In this document: in pieces, positions 1-7,700 of the stretch
How positions within the stretch are numbered: the first letter of the stretch is position 1
Layout of the letters: each line of letters begins with the position of its first letter
From: Wenzhouxiangella sp.
GTDB taxonomy: Bacteria; Pseudomonadota; Gammaproteobacteria; Xanthomonadales; Wenzhouxiangellaceae
Direction of reading: 5' to 3'
Assembly: GCA_007119095.1 (NCBI GenBank)
Contig: SKQI01000111.1
Location: 1 to 10,830, forward strand
DNA length: 10,830 nt
Translations under genes and position numbers: made by a program
The notes under the pieces: model-generated
The model's input: only the letters and a program-made list of their open reading frames with translations
Databases searched by the model: none
Told to the model about the DNA's origin: nothing

Positions 1-57
1 CTGCGTGAGCAGCTGGATGAACTGCAGCAGCCGGCGTTGCAGCTTTTGGATTACTAG
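1..57 (+). CDS. C-terminal tail of an unidentified gene (5' end outside window)
   Basis: Frame 1 is open from the first base to a TAG at 55-57 and gives 18 residues, LREQLDELQQPALQLLDY. The Leu/Gln spacing looks like the end of an amphipathic helix, and the codons are GC-rich like those of the neighbours. The gene runs toward the minus-strand HD-GYP gene, and only one base separates the two stop codons. Too little is present to name a family. That it is coding at all is an inference from codon style and from the tight convergent packing. Confidence 0.45.
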   Translation: MREQLDELQQPALQLLDY

Positions 58-58
58 G

Positions 59-1873
59 TCAGGAAGTGGCAGGAGTACTGGCGGGTTTTTGGCCTGGGCG
101 CTGCGGCAAGGCACCGGCGCGGATCAACCGCTCGATACAGCTAAAGACCTCGAAGCGGCCAAAGGGCTTGTGGATGAAATCGTCAGCACCGACGCGCTGC
201 AGGAAAAAGTCATCGGCTGCTTTCGAGCTACCGCTGATCATGATCACGGGCACGTTTTCGGTGCGTGGTTCACGACGCAAGCGCCGCAGCACTGAGAACC
301 CACTGGAGTCGGGCAGCACGATATCCAGAAAGAGCAGATCTGGCGGACTGACGAAAGCCATTTCCAAGGCGCTTTCTCCATCTTCAGACAGCTCAACCCG
401 GTAACCGGCCTGGGCCAGCATGTTGTCCAGCGTCTTGCGCACGGTGGGAGAGTCATCGACCACCTGGATTCGCATGCCGCGCGGGGCATCGATCCTTTCC
501 CGCCGCCGTCGCTCACGGCGCTGACCCAGGCGTAGAATTCGGCCCAGACCCGTGCCGCTTTCACTCGGCCGAGCCGCTGGCTGACCTTCGCCATCACTGC
601 GTGTCAAAGCACGCGGCAGGATACGGGTGAGCTCGCGCATATTGACGTTGTGGCTGCCATCCGGCAACACCTCGGCCACCCGTGTTGCACCGCTGCTGTC
701 AGTTCCCTGCAGCGCCAGATCCACTTCGATACCCAGCCGAAAACTATCCTCCACGCGCCTGAGTTTGCGCGCCATCGGTCGCCCGGATGCCTGGCGCTGA
801 TGAACCACCACGGCCAGATCGCCATTGACCAGCCGCACCAGGGTTCCCGGTGGCGCCCAGCCCAGAAACTGCGAAAAACTCTCTACCAGCTGCTTGTCGA
901 ACTGGCGGTCTCTCTCGCGCCAGAGGATGCCCAGCGCTTGCTGATGCGAGCGGGCCGGCGCGTGCAGGCGGGTCGACGTAATGGCATCGTAGGCATCAAC
1001 CAGGCCGATCAGGCGAGCCAGAACAGGCACCTGGTCACCCTGCAAGGCATCCGGATATCCCTTGCCGTCGGCGCGCTCATGATGACTGCGCACGGCTGCA
1101 GCCACGGCATCGGGCACGCCCTCGTTCTGAATGAGCAAGTCATGGCCAAAGCGGGCATGCTGGCGAATATGGGCCATTTCCCGCTCGTCCAGCGTTTCGA
1201 CCTTGCGCAGCACTTTCAGGCTCAAACGGGTCTTGCCCAGATCAAAAACCAGACCACTGAAAGCGGCATTCTCGACCATGGTTTGATCCCAGCCGGCCGC
1301 ATGCGCAAACGCCGCAGCCAGGATGGAGACATTCAGTCCATGCTGATAGGCATAGCGACTCTTTTCCTTGATATGGGTCAGCCAGACCAGCGGCACCAAG
1401 TAGCCTTCCATTGCTTCTGCCAGCTGACTGACCACATCTCGCGTTCCTTCCACATCCACCCGTCCGTGGCGGTGAAAGCTCAACATCAGGGATTGAGCAA
1501 GCAGGCTGGTTTCACGGTAGACGCGCCAGGCGTCAACGACGCCACGCGGACTCATCTGGGCCTCGCGCAAGGCATTGATACGCTTGGGCAGGGTTGGCAT
1601 TTTTACCGTGGCCGAATGGGCCTCGGCAATCTGGTCGCCCTTGCGGTGCAGGCAACGGGTCAGGTCGATGACGACCCGACGACACTGGGCTCGGAACCAC
1701 TGTTTTTCCTCAAAGCTCTGCACGGCGACGCCAGCAGGCGGAAAGCGCACCTCCGGATCAACAGCTTCGATACGAACGATGTAATCGCCTAACCGAAGGT
1801 CCGCCGGATCAATCGTCAGCTCGTATTCGCCACGATGCTGGCGATTGAATTCGTCCCAGGAAAGAATGCTCAT
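59..1873 (-). CDS. DUF3391-like / HD-GYP protein with C-terminal receiver domain, HD motif altered to FD
   Basis: A 604-residue cytoplasmic protein of the cyclic-di-GMP phosphodiesterase superfamily. Residues about 5-130 resemble the DUF3391 region that precedes many HD-GYP domains. The HD-GYP core spans about 165-335: H178, then F210-D211 in LVFDLGK where the family has HD, H239 in RQHARFG, H264-H265, GYP at 272-274 and D293. Residues about 340-420 resemble the usual post-HD-GYP tail (GTLVRLVNGDLAVVV), followed by a basic linker (RRERRRRER, 452-460). A receiver domain follows at about 467-585, with acidic pair D473-D474, phospho-acceptor D517 in LFLDIVLPD, S547 and K569 in IHKPF. All receiver catalytic residues are intact. 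HD-GYP enzymes use the HD histidine as a metal ligand, so hydrolysis may be reduced or lost while c-di-GMP binding could remain (inference). The receiver lies C-terminal, the reverse of RpfG. The ATG at 1873 follows a TATAAT box but has no well-spaced Shine-Dalgarno. Whether the protein is an active enzyme or a sensor is open. Confidence 0.92.
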   Translation of the reverse strand: MSILSWDEFNRQHRGEYELTIDPADLRLGDYIVRIEAVDPEVRFPPAGVAVQSFEEKQWFRAQCRRVVIDLTRCLHRKGDQIAEAHSATVKMPTLPKRINALREAQMSPRGVVDAWRVYRETSLLAQSLMLSFHRHGRVDVEGTRDVVSQLAEAMEGYLVPLVWLTHIKEKSRYAYQHGLNVSILAAAFAHAAGWDQTMVENAAFSGLVFDLGKTRLSLKVLRKVETLDEREMAHIRQHARFGHDLLIQNEGVPDAVAAAVRSHHERADGKGYPDALQGDQVPVLARLIGLVDAYDAITSTRLHAPARSHQQALGILWRERDRQFDKQLVESFSQFLGWAPPGTLVRLVNGDLAVVVHQRQASGRPMARKLRRVEDSFRLGIEVDLALQGTDSSGATRVAEVLPDGSHNVNMRELTRILPRALTRSDGEGQPAARPSESGTGLGRILRLGQRRERRRRERIDAPRGMRIQVVDDSPTVRKTLDNMLAQAGYRVELSEDGESALEMAFVSPPDLLFLDIVLPDSSGFSVLRRLRREPRTENVPVIMISGSSKAADDFFLQRVGADDFIHKPFGRFEVFSCIERLIRAGALPQRPGQKPASTPATS

Positions 1874-1899
1874 GTTCGCCCGCGCGGTCGCCTCATTCG

Positions 1900-1927
1900 A
1901 TTATAGCCATGGTCCTGTCGAGAACAA
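1900..1927 (-). promoter_or_regulatory. Candidate promoter of the HD-GYP gene
   Basis: On the minus strand a perfect TATAAT lies at 1905-1900, with TTGTTC at 1927-1922 sixteen bases upstream. Transcription would begin near 1893, giving a leader of about 20 bases before the ATG at 1873. The -35 match is only three of six, and it sits inside the first AAAACC/GGTTTT dyad. A promoter here would let the gene be expressed independently of the peptidase gene upstream. Confidence 0.45.
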
Positions 1928-1971
1928 AACCAGGTTTTGGCACTCAAGCCGCGAAAACCTCAAGGTTTTGG
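1925..1971. repeat. Two tandem AAAACC/GGTTTT dyads
   Basis: Dyad 1 is CAAAACC-A-GGTTTTG (1925-1939). Dyad 2 is AAAACCT-CA-AGGTTTT (1954-1969). The nonamer AGGTTTTGG occurs exactly at 1932-1940 and again at 1963-1971, 31 bases apart. Dyad 2 covers the stop codon of the DUF885 gene and dyad 1 covers the -35 region of the HD-GYP gene. As RNA they could form A/T-rich hairpins downstream of the peptidase gene (weak terminator). As DNA they could be a pair of protein-binding sites about three helical turns apart. The sequence alone does not decide between these. Confidence 0.5.
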
Positions 1972-3708
1972 TCTGTTTTTTGTGATCCAGTTCCGCATTC
2001 TATCTGCCAATGCGTCCAGCGGAATTGCGCCGACAGCCAGCAGGTAGTCATGAAAATCTCGAATATCGAAATCAGCGCCCAGCGCGGCTTCGGCCTCTGC
2101 CCTGAGTTCGCGGATCAGCAGCTCACCGGTTTTGTAAGCAAGTGCCTGTCCGGGCCAGGAAATATAGCGCTCAACCTCGGTTCGGACGTTATGCGGGGCC
2201 AGTGCAGAGTTCTCCAACAAACAGACTTCGGCTTGTTGCTGGCTCCAGCCAAAATAATGAATCCCTGTATCGACCACCAGTCGACAGGCCCGCCACATTT
2301 CGTAGGTCAAGCGTCCGAAGTGCTCATAGGGGGTTTCATAAATGTCCATTTCCACGCCCAGCCACTCGGTATACAGCGCCCAACCTTCGCCGAAGGCCGT
2401 GATATAGGTATTGCGCCTGAACTCCGGCACATTCTCCAGCTCCTGGGCGATGGCAATCTGGTGGTGATGGCCCGGGACGGCCTCATGCAAGGTCAGCGCC
2501 GGCAATTCGTAGAGGGGACGCTGGTCCAGCCGGTAGGTATTGACCATGTAACCACCGGCAATACCGGACTCGAGATCACCAGACCAATAGCGGCCCGTGG
2601 TGTAGTTGGGCGCAATCGCGCCCGGCACAGCTCTGACGCCGTAGGGCAGTCGCGGCAGGTGGCCAAAGAAGCGCGGCATCGCATCGTCGGCACGCTTGGC
2701 AATCCAGGCCGCTATCATTAGCAACTCGCGCTCGCTCTGGGCATAGAACTGCGGGTCAGTGCGGAGAAAATGCAGAAAATCGGCAAAACTGCCGTCAAAT
2801 CCGGTTGCCTCGATCACCTTGTCCATCTCGGACCGAATTCGTTCGACTTCGCTCAGACCTTGCTGATGTACTTCGTCCGGCGTTGTATCCAATGTCGTGT
2901 GATGCCGCACCAGCCAACGGTAATAATCTCGTCCGCCTGGCACTTCGGAGATGCCGATCGAGGCTCTCGGTTCGGCCAGATATTCCTCCTGCAAAAACCT
3001 GAGCAGACGGCGGTAGGCCGGTATTGCACTTTCGACCAGTGCGGAACGCGCGGCTCGGCGCAGCCGTGCCCTTTCGTCCTCCTCGATGTGTTCGGGAAGC
3101 TGCTGCATGGGCGCCATTAGCGGATGTTCATCCGGATCGATCGCAATCACCTCCTCGATCTGTTCAATCACTCGCTCGACAACCAGCTTCGGCTGCACAA
3201 AGCCGGTTTCCACGCCTTGGGCCAGCCAGTCGGTTTGCGCGGCAAAGTAGCTCTCGATGGCTTCCAGCCTTGAAATCCAGGCCTCGGCTTGGGCCACGGA
3301 CCGTGCCCGGGTCGACTGGGCCACTTGCACGGGCACCGAAAAGAAGCCCGAGTCGTTGGTAAAGCTGATCCGTTGCGGCTGAAATGCCGCCGCCGCAAGC
3401 CGGCTGTCGAGCAGGTGAACCATGACCAGATGACTGACCTGCTCAGACTCGCCCAGGGCCGCAACATCTATATCCAAGAGCTGCCGGCGAAAGTCTTGCT
3501 CTGCGGCCAGCTTGCGGTCCAATGCTTCCGGTCTGCTATCCGGCCAGCGTGCAGCAGCCTCAAGATCTCCTCTACGGCCTGCCCTGAACGGGTCATGAGC
3601 CAATTCGTGCGCCTCGAAGGCGTTGACCAGGCGTTCAAAATCAGCGGGTGGATCGGCCACGGCAAAGGCGGCAAAACACAGCAATGACAACAGGCACAGA
3701 CGTGGCAT
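1960..3708 (-). CDS. Exported DUF885-family metallopeptidase-like protein
   Basis: A 582-residue protein. The N-terminus has a short hydrophobic stretch (residues 3-17) ending AVA-DPP, a Sec signal peptide probably cut after A18, so the protein should act in the periplasm. The C-terminal half carries the hallmarks of DUF885 (PF05960): HEAVPGHHHQ at 408-417, EGWALYTE at 441-448, and the ERYISWPGQALAYK block at 513-526. By analogy with zinc peptidases the HE..PGHH motif and the Glu of EGW are likely metal ligands. Family members are generally treated as peptidases of poorly defined specificity, and no substrate can be read from this sequence. Length and motif order are normal for the family, with no sign of decay. 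The ATG at 3708 is preceded by GGAGG (3721-3717) at 8-base spacing, a strong ribosome site. The gene is divergent from the DUF368 gene and lies 86 bases upstream of the HD-GYP gene on the same strand. Confidence 0.92.
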   Translation of the reverse strand: MPRLCLLSLLCFAAFAVADPPADFERLVNAFEAHELAHDPFRAGRRGDLEAAARWPDSRPEALDRKLAAEQDFRRQLLDIDVAALGESEQVSHLVMVHLLDSRLAAAAFQPQRISFTNDSGFFSVPVQVAQSTRARSVAQAEAWISRLEAIESYFAAQTDWLAQGVETGFVQPKLVVERVIEQIEEVIAIDPDEHPLMAPMQQLPEHIEEDERARLRRAARSALVESAIPAYRRLLRFLQEEYLAEPRASIGISEVPGGRDYYRWLVRHHTTLDTTPDEVHQQGLSEVERIRSEMDKVIEATGFDGSFADFLHFLRTDPQFYAQSERELLMIAAWIAKRADDAMPRFFGHLPRLPYGVRAVPGAIAPNYTTGRYWSGDLESGIAGGYMVNTYRLDQRPLYELPALTLHEAVPGHHHQIAIAQELENVPEFRRNTYITAFGEGWALYTEWLGVEMDIYETPYEHFGRLTYEMWRACRLVVDTGIHYFGWSQQQAEVCLLENSALAPHNVRTEVERYISWPGQALAYKTGELLIRELRAEAEAALGADFDIRDFHDYLLAVGAIPLDALADRMRNWITKNRPKP

Positions 3709-3762
3709 TGGACGGCCCTCCAGCAGACCGGGTGAAATTCGGTTGGAAAGAATACTGCCTTC

Positions 3763-3784
3763 CGGCCACCAGTATAATTGGCCG
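3763..3784. promoter_or_regulatory. Palindrome enclosing overlapping divergent -10 boxes
   Basis: CGGCCA (3763-3768) and its exact inverse TGGCCG (3779-3784) enclose ten bases. Within and beside those ten bases lie TATAAT on plus (3773-3778) and TATACT on minus (3776-3771). They sit between the divergent DUF885 and DUF368 genes. Neither direction has a good -35 hexamer at normal spacing, so an activator or a weak promoter is possible. A plus-strand start near 3785-3787 would leave about 20 leader bases before the ATG at 3807. A protein bound at the dyad could control both genes, which is inference. Confidence 0.4.
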
Positions 3785-3806
3785 CTGTTTTTTCAACGCC
3801 ACAGTC

Positions 3807-4742
3807 ATGTCCCGCAGCCCCGTTCAGCACGTAGCCATCGCCGCCAAAGGCGCCGCCATGGGCGTGGCCGACCTGGTACCCGGCGTATCCGGCGGCACCA
3901 TTGCACTGGTTACCGGGATTTACGAGGAGCTGATCGCTTCGCTGGCCCGGATCGGTCCGGAGCGCTGGGGCGATTTTCGCCGTGGCGGCCTGATTGGCCT
4001 TTGGCGCTCGATCAACGGCAGCTTCCTGCTGGCCCTGTTCAGTGGTCTGCTGCTGGCCATTGTGACCATGGCCGAGCTGATGAAATGGTTGCTGGACAAC
4101 CATCGGGTGGTGCTGTGGGGATTTTTCTTTGGTCTGATTCTGGCCTCGGTGCCGCTGGTGCTGCTGCGGCTCAAGACCTGGCATTGGCGCTGGCTACCCT
4201 GGCTGTTGTCTGGCGTGGCCGTGGGCCTGGGCATCACCTTGCTTGGACCGGGCTCGACGCCCGATGCCCTGTGGATGATCTTCCTGGCCGGACTGATTGC
4301 CGTTTCCGCCATGGTCCTGCCCGGCATATCGGGCAGCTTTCTGCTGCTGCTGATGGCCCAATACGAAACCATGGTCAATGCCGTGGTCGAGCGCGATTTG
4401 CTGACCATATCGCTATTTGCGATTGGCGCGGTGATCGGCGCCTTGAGCATTGCCCGCCTGCTTGCAGCCCTGTTCCGGCGCCACCATGATCGCACCATCG
4501 CCCTGTTGACCGGCTTTATGCTCGGGTCGTTGAACGCGCTATGGCCATGGCAGTACGGGGTCAGCGAGCGCGGTGGCCTGGGCGCTCATTTCTGGCCGTG
4601 GCAGTTCGAGGCAGTGAGCGGCCAGGCGCCCCAGTTGCTGGCGGTAGCGGGGGCTTTCCTGGCCGGGTTGGTCGTGATCGGGGTTTTTGCGCGGGTGGAG
4701 ATGGGGCGAGTTGGTCAAGGGGTCAAGGGGTCAAGGGGTTAA
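3807..4742 (+). CDS. popT: DUF368 family polyprenyl-phosphate transporter (PopT-like)
   Basis: A 311-residue polytopic inner-membrane protein. It carries the DUF368 signature near the N-terminus (KGAAMGVADLVPGVSGGT, 14-31) and the second, related motif LPGISGSFLL at 171-180. This two-fold PG-[VI]-SG pattern is typical of the family. Hydrophobic segments are visible at roughly 75-94, 102-122, 130-148, 155-173, 199-222, 230-245 and 277-294. DUF368 proteins (PopT; VCA0040 in Vibrio) have been shown to return undecaprenyl phosphate, the lipid carrier of cell-wall and O-antigen synthesis, across the cytoplasmic membrane. The frame is open back to an ATG at 3648, inside the divergent gene. I chose 3807 because it leaves the usual short N-terminus and lies after the putative promoter; 3858 is a second possibility. 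No clear Shine-Dalgarno precedes 3807. The last nine residues (GQGVKGSRG) are encoded by the 8-bp tandem repeat. Confidence 0.9.
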   Translation: MSRSPVQHVAIAAKGAAMGVADLVPGVSGGTIALVTGIYEELIASLARIGPERWGDFRRGGLIGLWRSINGSFLLALFSGLLLAIVTMAELMKWLLDNHRVVLWGFFFGLILASVPLVLLRLKTWHWRWLPWLLSGVAVGLGITLLGPGSTPDALWMIFLAGLIAVSAMVLPGISGSFLLLLMAQYETMVNAVVERDLLTISLFAIGAVIGALSIARLLAALFRRHHDRTIALLTGFMLGSLNALWPWQYGVSERGGLGAHFWPWQFEAVSGQAPQLLAVAGAFLAGLVVIGVFARVEMGRVGQGVKGSRG

Positions 4743-4745
4743 GGG
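4714..4745 (+). repeat. Four tandem 8-bp repeats with G-quadruplex pattern, spanning the popT stop
   Basis: Three exact copies of GTCAAGGG (4714-4721, 4722-4729, 4730-4737) are followed by one GTTAAGGG (4738-4745). The C-to-T change in the last copy creates the TAA stop of the DUF368 gene at 4740-4742. The G-runs at 4719-4722, 4727-4730, 4735-4738 and 4743-4745 are separated by TCAA, TCAA and TTAA. This fits the standard G3+ with 1-7 base loops consensus for a G-quadruplex, and a further GGGG lies at 4703-4706. Only 14 bases separate the stop from the end of the convergent efflux gene. Confidence 0.85.
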
Positions 4746-4756
4746 AAGCTTTGGAG

Positions 4757-7700
4757 TCAGCCGGTTGTGGGGTTGGCGTGTTCGGATTGGTTTGTTGAGG
4801 CTTCGGTTCGGGTGTCGGCGCGGCCGGTCAGGGTTTGCAAAAGCCAGTCGCTGGCATTCTGGATGATCAGGTACAAGCAGGGGATCATGAACAGGGTCAG
4901 CAGCATGGCCGACAGCAGGCCGCCGATCACGGCAATGGCCAGCGGCTGCATCAGGTTGGCGCCAGCGCCCATGCCGACGGCCAGAGGAATCATGCCGGCC
5001 ACGGTAGTCAGGGTGGTCATCAGAATCGGGCGCAGGCGGATGCCACCAGCTTCAACCACCGCGTCCGGTGTTGACAGTCCGCGACGACGACCGCGTTCAA
5101 TGTACTCCACCAGCAAAATGGCGTTGTTGACCACAATCCCGATCAGCAGAATCAGACCCAGGAAAGCCGGCGCCGACAGCGGTGTGCTGGTCGCCCACAG
5201 CATGGCGACCACGCCGATCAGGCTCAACGGGGCTGCAGCCATGATCACCAGGGGGTTGGACAAACGCTCGTACTGCACCGCAAGGACGACAAAGACCAGG
5301 AACAGCGCCAACAGGATAACGGTCAGCATTTCCCGATCGGTTTCTTCGGCGGTTTCAAACTGACCGCCGAAGATCAGCCCGTATTGATCGGGCAGATCCA
5401 TTGCATCAATGCGTGACCGGATCTCGTCCATGATGCTGCCGGCATCGTTCAGCGCGGTATTGAAGTTGCCGGTGACGCGTTGAATACGGACCTGGTTTTC
5501 CCGCTCGATATGGGCCGGGCCATCGCCCAGGTCAAAACTGGCAACATCGCCCAACTGGATAATTCGTCCGTTGCTGGCCGAGACGATCACCTGGCTCAAA
5601 GCCTGTTCATCGCCAGTCACTTCGCGCGGCAAGCGCACGCGCACGTCATACTCGTTTACGCCGGTGGCAAACCGGGTCGGCACAGCGCCGGTAACGGCAT
5701 CACGCAAGGCCCGTCCGATCTCGCCCACATTCATGCCCAAGGTCGCCGCGCGCTCGCGATCGACATTGATGCTCAGCAAGGGCGTGCGGTCTTCACGGGC
5801 CACTTCCAGATCTTCCAGCCCGGCGATGTCTTCGAGTCCATCCACCATTTCGCGAGCCAGCGCCTGTAACACGGGCAGATCCTCACCAACGATCATCACG
5901 TCCATGTCTGAACCGGAGGCGCCAAAATTCAGCCCCGGAATACGCGGCGGCCGGACCCAGATCCTGGCGTTGGGAATATCCAGCTCGCGCAGGCGCTGCT
6001 GCGCTTCAGCGACCCAGATACCGGCCGGCATTTCGGGACGCTGGGCGGCATCCACCAACACCACATCCATGCGGGCTGTACCGGGTCTTTCCGACACGAC
6101 GCCGCCCTGCAGATGGCCGCCGGTGATGGCAAAAACGCTCTCAACAAACGGCATGTCCATCAGTTCGTTCTCGACCATGCGGGCGGCACGATCGGTCTGC
6201 TCCGGCGTTGTCCCGGGCGGCAATGAAATGCGCACGTTGACCTGACCATCGTCGAGCTGGGGCAGAAACTCATTGCCTAGCTGATCCATGCTCACCAGAG
6301 CGATGACAAAGAAACCGACCGAGGCGACCAATACCGGCCACCGCCACTTCAAAACGACTGACAGCAAGCGCCGGTAGCGCGCAACCAGCCAGTCAATCAG
6401 TCCATCAAAGGCCCGATAGGCGCGGCTGCGGTCAAGGCCCGAACGAAATCTGACCTTGCCGAACTGGGCAGCCAGCATCGGCACCAGGGTCAGGGCAACC
6501 GCCAGCGAAGCTACCACGGCAAAACTGATAGTCAGAATGAGCTCGCGAAACACCAGCGCGGCCATGCCGGTAATCAGCAAGAACGGCGCTACCGCGGCCA
6601 GGTTGGTCAGGGTACCGGCAGTAATCGCCGAAATCACCTCATCAGCCCCATCGTGCGCTGCCTGCTGCGGCGACTTGCCCAACTTGGACTGGTGCCGGGA
6701 GACGTTTTCCAGCATCACGATGGCGTTATCCAGCAGCAGACCCACGCCCAAGGCCAGGCCGCCCAGGCTGATCACGTTCAGCGTCAGCCCACCCATGCCA
6801 AGCAAGACAAAGGTAAATAGAATCGCCAGCGGAATGGACAGGCCAATCACGAAGCTCTTGCGCAGCGATCCTAGAAAAGCAAGCACGACCAGCATGGCCA
6901 GCACGGCGCCAATGATCGCTGCCGCCGACACCGCTTCTACCGAGCCTCGCACGAAAAATGCACCGTCGCGAGTCGCCTGCCACTCAACATCCGGCGGCAT
7001 GAAACCCGAGCTATCCAACTGGGCCATGCGCCGGTTGACCTCGTCAACTACCTGAACGACGTTGGCATCAGGCAGCTTGTAGATAGAGAGCTGGGTTGAC
7101 GGTATGCCATCGAGGCGCACGAACAACCTCTGCTCGCGAAAACCGTCACGCACCTCGGCCACTTCGCTCAAGCGAATGCGACGGTCGCTGTTGGGAATAC
7201 TGAGGAGAATATCTTCTATTTCCTCGGCACTGGAGAATCGGCCATCGGTTCGCGCCATCACATCAAACTGGGCCGAGGTGACGTTGCCCGCGGCGACGTT
7301 GACATTTTCGGCAGCCAATTGGTCAGCGACACTGCGAAGCCCCAGGCCGTAGGAGCGCAGGCGCTGCTGGTCCAGAACCACTTCGATTTCACGCACCTGA
7401 CCGCCGGCCGCCTCCACCGAGGCAACCCCGGGGATCGACTGCAGCTGCGGCACCAGGCGCTGCTCAACCCAGTCCCGGACCTCTCGCGGCGAGCGGGTCG
7501 GCGACGAGAACCCGGCGCGCCAGATCGCCCACTCGCCCGGATCCCACTTGCGCAGGCGCGGCGGCTCGATATCTGACGGCAGCTGCTGGCGGGCCTGCTC
7601 CAGCAGGCGCGCCGCGTTCTGCATGGCGATATCCAGATCCACGCCATGCTCGAAAATCAGATTGACGTTGGTGCGCCCTTCCGATGCCCGGCTGGACAGC

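Noticed and set aside
650..1792. 380-codon open frame on plus opposite the HD-GYP gene
   Set aside because: It lies wholly antisense to a gene with clear domains, its translation shows no recognisable domain or membrane pattern, and its openness is expected from the GC-rich codons opposite.
1909..2721. 270-codon open frame on plus opposite the DUF885 gene
   Set aside because: Antisense shadow of the conserved C-terminal half of the peptidase, with no recognisable motif.
3776..3784. AATTGGCCG as a third TetR operator
   Set aside because: It matches one half-site at eight of nine bases, but the other half at operator spacing is absent.
3763..3793. Stem CGGCCA/TGGCCG followed by six T as a plus-strand terminator
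   Set aside because: No plus-strand gene lies upstream to be terminated, the loop is ten bases, and the loop holds the likely -10 box, so a DNA site is more plausible.
3648..3806. N-terminal extension of the DUF368 protein
   Set aside because: It would overlap the start of the divergent peptidase gene, adds residues not typical for the family, and lies upstream of the putative promoter.
3623..4489. 288-codon open frame on plus overlapping the DUF368 gene in another frame
   Set aside because: Arg/Pro/His-rich composition typical of an out-of-frame read; the DUF368 frame has the conserved motifs and membrane segments.
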